From VFJZ01 sp038321545 (lineage in GTDB: Bacteria > Actinomycetota > Thermoleophilia > Gaiellales > F1-60-MAGs149), in assembly GCA_038321545.1 (NCBI GenBank), contig JBBQFB010000184.1, forward strand, positions 1 through 8,056: DNA of 8,056 bases, in the 5' to 3' direction. Positions within the stretch are counted from its first letter, which is position 1; each line of letters starts with the position of its first letter. The notes under the pieces are model-generated. The model did not search any database. It worked only from the letters and a program-made list of their open reading frames with translations, and was not told the DNA's origin. The position numbers were made by a program, and so were the translations under genes. Below, one piece after another: positions 1-5,150 of the stretch.

Positions 1-243
1 CTCCCCGTGCGTCGCGACCTGCGGGATCTCCTCGTCCTCGGCGCCGCGAACGGCGCCGGCTGGGTGACGGCGACGCTGGCTCTGCAGCACGGCCTGCTCG
101 TGATCGTGTCGGTCCTGATCGCGCTCTACCCGGCGGTCACGGTGCTGTTCGCCGTGCTGGTGATCCGGGAGCGGCTGACCGCGCTCCAGTACGCGGCGGG
201 CGTCACGATCCTGCTCGGTGTCGGCCTCGTCGCCGCCGGCTGA
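1..243 (+). CDS. EamA/DMT-family transporter, C-terminal fragment (5' truncated by window)
   Basis: The reading frame is open from the first base and ends at TGA 241-243, so only the last 80 codons are present; the GTG at position 7 is unlikely to be the real start. The visible part is almost entirely hydrophobic, with two or three membrane helices. It ends in the pattern typical of the last helices of an EamA domain: LYPAVTVLFAVLVIRERLT, then a short loop (ALQYAAGVTIL) and a small-residue helix rich in Gly, Val and Ala. The P in the LYPAVT segment and the ERLT loop before the final helix are family hallmarks. Such proteins are inner-membrane drug/metabolite exporters; the substrate cannot be inferred. 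It reads toward the methyltransferase relic but is separated from it by about 65 bases, so co-transcription is uncertain. Confidence 0.8.
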   Translation, partial: LPVRRDLRDLLVLGAANGAGWVTATLALQHGLLVIVSVLIALYPAVTVLFAVLVIRERLTALQYAAGVTILLGVGLVAAG

Positions 244-303
244 TCGATCCCGTCACCGCGCCGTAGAGCGCCTCCGGGCGATTGTGGCACGGCCCGTACA
301 GTG

Positions 304-315
304 GCTAGCTAGCTA
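304..315 (+). repeat. Tetranucleotide tandem repeat (GCTA)x3 at the lost methyltransferase start
   Basis: Three perfect GCTA units directly follow GTG 301-303 and put stop codons in all three forward frames. If only one unit were present (8 bases fewer), GTG would be followed in frame by GCT AAG GGC and then the whole methyltransferase. A two-unit expansion by replication slippage is therefore one simple explanation for the missing start. This is inference from spacing; loss of a start codon at 309 by substitution explains it equally well. Confidence 0.5.
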
Positions 316-941
316 AGGGCGATCCGCGCGCGGCCATTGTTCGGGCAGGTTATGACGCTACGGCGGAGACGTACCTCGCGTGGGGCGGCGAACTCGAGGG
401 GGACCCTCGCGGCCGGTTCCTCGCTGCGCTCATCGAGCGTCTTTCCGAGGGTGGTCGCGCGCTCGACCTCGGCTACGGCGCCGGCGTGCCGGCGACCCAG
501 GTGCTTGCGGAGCGGTTCGACGTGATGGGTGTCGATGCGTCGGAGGCTCAGATCCGACTGGCGACGGCGAACGTGCCGAGGGCGGCGTTTCGGCGCGCCG
601 ACATGCTGGAGGTGCGTTTGCCGACCGCCTTGTTCGACGGCGTGACGGCGTTCTACTCGATCTCTCACGTCCCCCGCGAGCAGCACGGCGAGCTGTTCCG
701 GGGGGTCGCGGCCTGGCTGAAATCGGGTGGAACCTTCCTGGCGGTGCTCGGATCGGTAGACCTCCCTGACTGGACCGGCGAGTGGCTCGGCGTGCCGATG
801 TTCTTCAGCAGTCACGGCCCGGAGGAGAACCGGCGGCTGTTGCGGGCGGCCGGCTTCGCGCTGGTGCTCGACGGGGTGCTATCGATGCAGGAGCCCGAGG
901 GTGAGGTCTCGTTCCAGTAGGTGATCGCCGAGACGCGATGA
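309..941 (+). pseudogene. Class I SAM-dependent methyltransferase, probably decaying (no start codon, premature TAG)
   Basis: The frame open from 309 carries a full methyltransferase core: an N-terminal VRAGYDATAETYLAW segment (from 339), motif I ALDLGYGAGVPA (459 on), GVDASEAQIRLA, the FRRADMLEV strand, and a C-terminal block with DLPDWTGEWLGVPMFFS. Three oddities suggest decay. First, TAG at 306-308 precedes 309 and no ATG, GTG or TTG lies in frame before the conserved N-terminus; ATT 336 would be a rare start. Second, motif I, normally LDLGCG, has Tyr for Cys (TAC at 474-476; TGC would be one base away). Third, TAG 918-920 interrupts a tail that would read SFQ-W-VIAETR and stop at TGA 939-941; TGG to TAG is again one G-to-A change. 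Translation from GTG 486 would give 144 residues but would omit motif I, which binds the cofactor. It may be annotated elsewhere as an intact CDS 486-920. The target of methylation is unknown. Confidence 0.7.
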
Positions 942-1112
942 CGCGATGCGCGCCCCTGGCTAGGGTGCGTCCCGGCGCGGGAGGTTCGACAACAGCGAGT
1001 GGGATCGATATGTTCCTTAGGTCGTGGACGGCAGCGATTACCATGGACTTCGCACAGCGGTAGCGCCCCCCGGCGCCCGCGAGCACTCGTCGCCCCGGCC
1101 TGGTCGACGCGC

Positions 1113-1133
1113 TGCCACACACGCGCCACACAC
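1113..1133 (+). repeat. Paired direct repeat, left copy (possible integrase arm site)
   Basis: TGCCACACAC at 1113-1122 is followed 11 bases later by CGCCACACAC at 1124-1133, so the two units lie about one helical turn apart. The same arrangement occurs at 1405-1425, and similarity extends about 15 bases leftward (GGCCTGGTCGACGC here, GGCTGGTCGCCGACGC there), giving an imperfect repeat of about 40 bases. Paired short direct repeats on either side of a core are the usual form of arm-type sites for tyrosine integrases. The assignment rests on layout only. Confidence 0.5.
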
Positions 1134-1179
1134 GGCCATGGTGGCGGGTCGGTTTCGGCTCAACCAGGCCCTTTGGAGA

Positions 1180-1214
1180 CCCGACCAATCATTTCTCGTA
1201 ATGATGGGGTCGGG
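1180..1214. repeat. Long dyad centred on the tRNA-like anticodon loop (possible recombination core)
   Basis: CCCGACC (1180-1186) pairs with GGTCGGG (1208-1214), and ATCATT (1188-1193) pairs with AATGAT (1200-1205), leaving a 6-base centre TCTCGT and a small 1-versus-2 base bulge. That is 13 base pairs of symmetry. The right arm belongs to the tRNA-like sequence and the centre overlaps its anticodon CGT. The left arm replaces the D-arm a real tRNA would have. Many tyrosine integrases recombine across an anticodon loop, with inverted core sites on either side of a 6-8 base overlap, and this dyad has that geometry. Confidence 0.55.
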
Positions 1215-1236
1215 AGTTCGAGTCTCCCCGTCGGCT
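1190..1236 (+). other. 3' half of a tRNA-Thr(CGT)-like gene (tRNA fragment / candidate attachment-site core)
   Basis: From 1195 the sequence follows canonical tRNA numbering exactly. The anticodon loop CTCGTAA is at 1195-1201 (anticodon CGT at 1197-1199), the 3' anticodon strand TGATG at 1202-1206 and a five-base variable loop GGGTC at 1207-1211. A perfect T-arm follows, GGGAG-TTCGAGT-CTCCC at 1212-1228, then a seven-base acceptor strand CGTCGGC at 1229-1235 and a discriminator T at 1236. There is no CCA. The 5' strand CATTT (1190-1194) pairs at four of five positions, but upstream there is no D-arm and no GCCGACG acceptor partner at the right distance. It therefore cannot fold as a whole tRNA. 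A bare 3' half is what integration into a tRNA gene leaves at one end of an element. Threonine identity rests on the CGT loop and is less certain than the tRNA origin. Confidence 0.65.
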
Positions 1237-1239
1237 CTC

Positions 1240-1268
1240 GAAAGTCCCGCATTTACGGGTCTTTCTCG
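1240..1268 (+). terminator. Hairpin followed by T-rich tract, resembling a tRNA-gene terminator
   Basis: GAAAG-T-CCCG (1240-1249) pairs with CGGG-T-CTTTC (1256-1265) around the loop CATTTA, giving nine pairs with one T-T mismatch. The 3' side continues into TCGTTT. It starts four bases after the tRNA-like acceptor end, the usual place for the terminator of a tRNA gene. The T tract is interrupted, so strength is uncertain. Confidence 0.55.
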
Positions 1269-1404
1269 TTTCTAGCGCAGTCTCGCTCGACTTATGAGCT
1301 CGGTGCGGGTCGGTCAGCGGTTTGAAATGCCCGCTCTTCGGCACGTTCTGGGTGGAGACCGTTGCTGGTCGTGGAGGGACGGGCGTGGCTGGTCGCCGAC
1401 GCTC

Positions 1405-1425
1405 TGCCACACACCTGCCACACAC
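1405..1425 (+). repeat. Paired direct repeat, right copy (possible integrase arm site)
   Basis: TGCCACACAC occurs at 1405-1414 and again at 1416-1425, two identical units with the same 11-base period as the left copy at 1113-1133. The tRNA-like core lies between the two pairs, about 60 bases from the left pair and about 170 from the right. Both pairs are in the same orientation. Confidence 0.5.
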
Positions 1426-1548
1426 AGGAGAGGCTCCTCGAGCTCGCATGGAACGGTTCTCGCGCCTCCGTGCTGCTGGCTGGCCCGGCGACGCGGTGAG
1501 GTCGAATTGGTCGTCGCCGCTGGCCTGACGTCTCGCGGCGCAGGCTCG

Positions 1549-1671
1549 GAGCCAATCGGATGGGCCGCGCCGTCGAGCACCTCGGACACCTACTCGGCTG
1601 CTGTCGCGCGGACGAGAGTGCCGCCGCGATCGACCACGCTGGTCATCGGCTGCGGCCCGATTGGTCTGTGA
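1549..1671 (+). pseudogene. Relic resembling the cofactor-binding motif of a zinc-type alcohol dehydrogenase
   Basis: The forward frame ending at TGA 1669-1671 finishes with RVPPRSTTLVIGCGPIGL. VIGCGPIGL matches the beginning of the Rossmann fold in medium-chain (zinc-type) alcohol dehydrogenases, and the preceding R-V-P-P-x-S-T spacing also fits that family, where a segment such as RVPPGST leads into the first strand. An EPIG sequence at 1549 sits roughly where family members have their conserved EP motif, but the residues between do not match well, so a frameshift or rearrangement is likely. Nothing of the catalytic domain before it or the rest of the fold after it was found. If real, it is a fragment of a broken or transferred gene; a chance match cannot be excluded. 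Confidence 0.35.
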
Positions 1672-1738
1672 GGAGCGATGTCGCGGCGAGTCCAGGTGCG
1701 GATCCGCATCTCCGGAAGACTGATGTGGAGTGTGATTG

Positions 1739-2119
1739 CTAGATTTGCGCCCGCGTCAGCCCGGCCACGTCGAACAATACGAGCGCCCGGACGATCTCGC
1801 CATTGGCGCAGTCGAGCCAGGTGACGCCCTCGACGTCCGCGGCGCCGACGACGTAACGCCACCGCTTTGCTGCACGGCGATCGTCGCCAACGGCGTCGAG
1901 CACGTGGTAGGCGAACGCGGGCGTCGCGGCGAGCCACTCCTCGCACATCACGCGGATCGCCGGGCGGCCGAGGATGGTCCTCGGGGCGCAGCCGTCAGGC
2001 GTCCGGTGCTCCACGTCGATGAACTCCGCGTCGGCGGAGAACAGCGACGTGAAAGCATCCGGGTCGCGGCCGACGAGGGCATCGCGCCAGCCGTGGGCGA
2101 GTTCGAGCGGTGATCGCAC
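1739..2119 (-). CDS. SnoaL-like / NTF2-superfamily small protein
   Basis: About 126 residues in this start version, a normal length for a one-domain SnoaL/NTF2-like protein. The pattern is typical: an opening helix LELAHGWRDALVGRDPDAFTSLF, the strand ADAEFIDVEHRTPDG, then ILGRPAIRVMCEEWL (the G-R-x-A-I turn and helix). A curved-sheet half follows, with FAYHVLDAVGD, KRWRYVVGA and a GEIVRALVLFDVAGL finish. These domains form a conical pocket that can bind or act on small hydrophobic ligands, as ketosteroid isomerase and polyketide cyclases do; no catalytic assignment is possible here. The frame continues upstream to a GTG at 2176, but those 19 extra residues look unconserved and would run into the SDR promoter, so GTG 2119 is preferred. 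Neither start has a clear Shine-Dalgarno. It is divergent from the SDR gene and may share its control. Confidence 0.7.
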   Translation of the reverse strand: MRSPLELAHGWRDALVGRDPDAFTSLFSADAEFIDVEHRTPDGCAPRTILGRPAIRVMCEEWLAATPAFAYHVLDAVGDDRRAAKRWRYVVGAADVEGVTWLDCANGEIVRALVLFDVAGLTRAQI

Positions 2120-2169
2120 GCCGGGAAGTAGACCATGGCCGATCGCTCGATGAGCTGGTCTGCTGGACC

Positions 2170-2198
2170 TTGTCACAGCCCGGCATCGGCCCTACGAT
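2170..2198 (+). promoter_or_regulatory. Sigma70-type promoter for the SDR gene
   Basis: TTGTCA (2170-2175) and TACGAT (2193-2198) are separated by exactly 17 bases, matching TTGACA and TATAAT at 5 and 4 of 6 positions. Transcription would begin near 2205, leaving a short leader with AGGAG at 2216-2220, six bases before ATG 2227. This is the best-formed expression signal in the window. Confidence 0.6.
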
Positions 2199-2226
2199 CG
2201 GCCACGCGCTTCGAGAGGAGACCTTG

Positions 2227-3006
2227 ATGGACGGCAGGCTGATCGTCGTGACCGGGACATCGCGGGGGATCGGCCAGGGCATCGCCCAGCTGCTCGCTCA
2301 GGAGGGTGACGACGTCGCCGGGATCGACTGGCACGACGGCGACGAGACGCGCGAGCTGGCGGGCCCGAGCTTCACGCACTTTCGTGCCGACGTCTCCAGC
2401 CCGGATGACGTGGCGCGCGTCTTCGCCGAGATCGACACGGCCTACGGCAGGCCGCCGTGGGGCCTCGTCTGCGTCGCGGGGATCGCGCCCGAGGTCGACT
2501 ACCTCGACACGCCACCGGAAGTGTTCGATGCGGTCATGGCCGTGAACGTCCGCGGGCCGTTTCTGTGTGGTCAGCAGGCGGGGCGCCGGATGCGGGATGC
2601 CGGCGGTGGCCGGATCGTCAACATCGCCTCGACCGCAAGCGTCCAGTCGTGGGCGCAGCAGTCGGTTTATGGAGCGTCGAAGGGCGCAGTCCTGCTGCTG
2701 ACGCGCAACATGGCGAACGAGCTCGCCCGCTTCGGGATCACCGTCAACGCCGTCGGTCCGGGCACCATTGCGACACCGCTCGCTGCGAACGTGCTGAACA
2801 ACCCGGATTGGGTCGCCGCCGAGCTCGGCACGACGCCCATCAAGCGCTTCGGGACGCCGCGGGATATCGCGGTCGGTGTCCGCTTCTTCCTGCAGCGGGA
2901 TGCCGAATGGGTGACCGGCCAGACGCTCTACGTCGACGGCGGCTTCCTGGCCTGCGGCGGTCCGTGGCTCGAGTCGTTCGAAGGCCACGTCTCGCTGGAG
3001 CGCTGA
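2227..3006 (+). CDS. SDR-family NAD(P)-dependent oxidoreductase (classical, FabG-like)
   Basis: This is a 259-residue classical short-chain dehydrogenase/reductase of usual length. Residues 9-16 are the cofactor motif TGTSRGIG, and D54 in RADVSS is the adenine-contact Asp. N107 (AVNVRG), S135 (NIAST), Y148 and K152 (YGASK) form the catalytic tetrad, with the usual 13-residue Ser-to-Tyr spacing. The PGTIATPL stretch (178-185) and the C-terminal YVDGGF are also diagnostic. D34 near the end of the second strand (AGIDW) favours NAD over NADP by general rule. The NNAG motif appears as CVAG (82-85), a mild departure. ATG 2227 is chosen for its AGGAG and because the frame upstream (from 2110) is not SDR-like. 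It ends back-to-back with the M20 gene. A role oxidising an alcohol intermediate in the neighbouring pathway is an inference. Confidence 0.93.
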   Translation: MDGRLIVVTGTSRGIGQGIAQLLAQEGDDVAGIDWHDGDETRELAGPSFTHFRADVSSPDDVARVFAEIDTAYGRPPWGLVCVAGIAPEVDYLDTPPEVFDAVMAVNVRGPFLCGQQAGRRMRDAGGGRIVNIASTASVQSWAQQSVYGASKGAVLLLTRNMANELARFGITVNAVGPGTIATPLAANVLNNPDWVAAELGTTPIKRFGTPRDIAVGVRFFLQRDAEWVTGQTLYVDGGFLACGGPWLESFEGHVSLER

Positions 3007-4158
3007 TCAGCCAGCCACGGAACGGGCCAGCTCGAGCAGGACACGGCTCGCGGTGACGACCTCGGCCAGCGGCACGAACTCGTCGGGCTGGTGGGCGTTG
3101 GCGAGGTCTCCGGCCCCGTAGACGACGGTGGTGACGCCACGCTCGGCGTACCAGGCGGCGTCGGTCGTGGCCTGCATCCCGACTACGTCCGGTGGCTCGC
3201 CGACGACCGCTCGATGGGCGCCGGCGAGCGCGGCGCTCAGCGGGGCATCGATCGGTGTGAGGAACGGCGGCACGCGGATCTCGGTCTCGCGCGACCACGC
3301 GATCCCGGGCAGCCCGCCGAGCGTTGCGGCGACGACGGCGTCGACCTCGGCCGCCACGACGTCGGGATCGCGCCCTGGCGTGACGCGGAGGTCGACCGAG
3401 AAGCGGCACGCATCCGGCACCACCGACGTCTTCATGCCGCCGGCTATCGTCCCGATGCTGAGGGTCTCGGCGCCGATCAGCGGGTGCGCGGCCGCCGTGC
3501 GGGTTCGGCTCCAGTCCTCGAGTGCCACGATCGCCCGCGCCGCCGCGGCGACGGCGTTCCGGCCGCTCTCGGGCGTGCTGCCGTGGCCCGCCGCGCCGCG
3601 CACGGCATAGGCGACGTTGATCTGCCCGTTGCCGACGGGCACGATCGCCAGTCGCGTCGGCTCGACGATGACCGCCGCCGCGGGCAGTGGCTGCCGCGCC
3701 ACCGCCTGACGGCTCCCGTTGCCGGTGGCCTCCTCGTCGACGACGATGTCGAGGCGCAGGCCCCGCGTGGGCGGCGTGCCCGACCGGTGGAGCGCGAGGG
3801 CAGCTCCCAGCATCGCGGCCAGCCCGGCCTTCATGTCGCAGGCTCCGAGCCCGGTCATGATGCCGTCGCGGACGACCGGCTGCCACGGATCGGACGTCCA
3901 GCCGTCGCCTGGCGGCATCGTGTCGGAGTGCCCGTTCAGCACGAGGGCGGGCGCCTCCCTCGGTCCGAGGTGCACATGGAGGTTCGGTCGCGACGGTGCC
4001 AGTTCGTCGGTGGTCCAGGCGATGCCGGCACGGTCGAGCAACGCCGCAATGTGGGCGACGACCCGGACCTCGTCGCCGGGCGGGTTGGGGCTCGGGATCC
4101 GGACGAGGTCGCTGAGAATCGCCTCGATCTCGACTGGGTCGATCTGCGGCTCGGTCAC
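3007..4158 (-). CDS. M20-family metallo-amidohydrolase/deacylase (ArgE/DapE/CPG2-type)
   Basis: 383 residues, normal for the ArgE/DapE/carboxypeptidase G2 group. Family members use two zinc ions to cleave amide bonds of N-acyl amino acids, short peptides or related compounds. The expected ligands are all visible: H77 and catalytic D79 in NGHSDTMPPGDGW, bridging D108 in GACDMKAG, general base E142 with E143 in DEEATG, E166 in VEPT, and H356 in AHQPDEF. The lid/dimerisation domain carries GHGSTPESGRNA (191-202), whose His192 normally reaches into the partner's active site. The GTG start overlaps the Rieske stop in GTGA (4155-4158), implying translational coupling and operon membership as the last gene. 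Its TGA abuts the TGA of the convergent SDR gene. ArgE, DapE, carbamoylase and generic deacylase activities cannot be told apart by eye, and there is no arginine or lysine gene context. Confidence 0.9.
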   Translation of the reverse strand: MTEPQIDPVEIEAILSDLVRIPSPNPPGDEVRVVAHIAALLDRAGIAWTTDELAPSRPNLHVHLGPREAPALVLNGHSDTMPPGDGWTSDPWQPVVRDGIMTGLGACDMKAGLAAMLGAALALHRSGTPPTRGLRLDIVVDEEATGNGSRQAVARQPLPAAAVIVEPTRLAIVPVGNGQINVAYAVRGAAGHGSTPESGRNAVAAAARAIVALEDWSRTRTAAAHPLIGAETLSIGTIAGGMKTSVVPDACRFSVDLRVTPGRDPDVVAAEVDAVVAATLGGLPGIAWSRETEIRVPPFLTPIDAPLSAALAGAHRAVVGEPPDVVGMQATTDAAWYAERGVTTVVYGAGDLANAHQPDEFVPLAEVVTASRVLLELARSVAG

Positions 4159-5150
4159 GCGATCTCGACCGGCCCGGCGTCGATGTCGACCCCCACCTCG
4201 GCCATGAACCTGCGGTATGCGACGGCCACGGCATCGGGCCCGCGAACATGTAACTCCGCCGTCAGGTCGAGCGGCAGCTCAGCCGGCCGTTGGCTCTCGA
4301 CGACGGGACGATCCTGCTCGAGGATCAGGATGTCGGTCTCCATCCGCTCTGCCAGCTCCTCGTCCGTCAGGTAAAAGTTGCGGCAGATCACGAGGTAGAC
4401 CGTGGTCTCGGCCTCGGCGCGGGGACAGGCGGTGATCAGCACGGCCTCGCACTGGCCGTCGGCGCGCTCCTTGCGCTGGTGAATACTGAACGGCCGGTGT
4501 AGGCGGTACACCCGCGCGTGGCCGATGGGGTGCATCGGGTTCGGCAGGTCGTCCCAGCGGTAGCGCAGCTCCTCGCCCACCTGTTCGATGGGAAAGACCG
4601 GCACCTCGGGATGGTCGCGCGACCCGAGGATGCCCTCGTGCAGCCATGGGAAGTGGGCCGCGTCGACGGAGTTCTCGGTCGCCCGCGCGGCGCTCGCGCG
4701 CCAGTCCTGGGGCGGCACGCAGACGGCGTGGAACGACGGGTCGCCGAACTCCGCGTACTGGGGGATGTCGACGACCGGATCGTCGGCGAGGCACACCCAG
4801 ACCAGGCCGTACCGCACGTCGCACGCGAACCGTTCGATGCGGGCCCGGGCCGGGATCGGCCGATCGGTCGGCAGCGCCGGGATGTGGACGCAGCGCCCGT
4901 CCGGCGCGTACCGCCAGCCGTGGTAGGCGCACACCAGCTCGCCCTCCTCGATCCGGCCGAGCGACAGCGCCGTGGCGCGGTGAACGCACAGGTCGCGGAA
5001 GCACGAGACCTCGTCGCCGAGCCGCGCGATGACCAGGCGCTCGCCGAGGAGCCGCACCGGGTGCGGGCGGTCACCGACCTCGGACGCATAGGCGACGGGG
5101 TGCCAGTAGCGGCGCAGCGCGGGCCAGAGGTGGTGTTCGAGCCGCGTCAC
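4155..5150 (-). CDS. Rieske [2Fe-2S] non-haem iron oxygenase, alpha-subunit type (demethylase/hydroxylase)
   Basis: 331 residues. The Rieske ligands are C55-V-H57-R and C74-A-Y-H77-GW, which bind a [2Fe-2S] cluster. The C-terminal catalytic domain has EN160SVD163AAHFPWLH171: N160, the bridging D163 that links subunits electronically, and iron ligands H166 and H171. D280 in LEQDRPVVESQ is the likely third ligand of the facial triad. This short form with an EQDRPVVE motif resembles the VanA/PaO/N-demethylase side of the family rather than the larger naphthalene-dioxygenase alpha subunits. Such enzymes hydroxylate or oxidatively demethylate ring or N-methyl compounds using O2. No ferredoxin or reductase gene is in the window, so electrons must come from elsewhere. 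It is the middle gene of a three-gene operon, with GTGA overlaps at both ends. The substrate is not predictable. Confidence 0.93.
   Translation of the reverse strand: MTRLEHHLWPALRRYWHPVAYASEVGDRPHPVRLLGERLVIARLGDEVSCFRDLCVHRATALSLGRIEEGELVCAYHGWRYAPDGRCVHIPALPTDRPIPARARIERFACDVRYGLVWVCLADDPVVDIPQYAEFGDPSFHAVCVPPQDWRASAARATENSVDAAHFPWLHEGILGSRDHPEVPVFPIEQVGEELRYRWDDLPNPMHPIGHARVYRLHRPFSIHQRKERADGQCEAVLITACPRAEAETTVYLVICRNFYLTDEELAERMETDILILEQDRPVVESQRPAELPLDLTAELHVRGPDAVAVAYRRFMAEVGVDIDAGPVEIA

Larger units (their letters stand above)
942..1738. other. Gene-free stretch with integration-scar features
   Basis: No intact protein gene is recognisable in these roughly 800 bases. Open frames exist on both strands, but their translations are Arg/Ser/Pro-rich and resemble no family. 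Peptides such as GVRVSPSAL and RGDSNSRPHHYE come from translating tRNA-like DNA and are a known type of spurious product. What the stretch does hold is a tRNA 3'-half, a hairpin resembling a tRNA terminator, two copies of a paired 10-base repeat about 290 bases apart, and a short alcohol-dehydrogenase-like relic near its right end. These are listed separately. The reading is a former integration site between the decaying methyltransferase and the catabolic cluster. No integrase gene was recognised. Confidence 0.6.

Noticed and set aside
309..815. Long minus-strand open frame opposite the methyltransferase
   Set aside because: It lies antisense to clear methyltransferase motifs and is rich in Arg and His, as expected for a shadow in GC-rich DNA.
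1395..1401. GCCGACG, complementary to the tRNA-like acceptor strand
   Set aside because: It lies downstream of the 3' half in the wrong order, and what follows is the repeat rather than a D-arm, so it is probably chance.
1113..1425. Possible CRISPR array from the repeated TGCCACACAC units
   Set aside because: Units are only 10 bases, spaced by one base within pairs and about 270 bases between pairs, with no regular spacers and no cas genes.
1189..1449. Minus-strand open frame containing RGDSNSRPHHYEK
   Set aside because: Its recognisable end is the reverse translation of the tRNA-like segment, a common artefact. The rest is low-complexity and matches no family.
2840..4249. 469-codon minus-strand open frame
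   Set aside because: It is offset from the M20 frame, is very rich in Arg, and lacks any domain. The M20 frame carries the full set of metal ligands.
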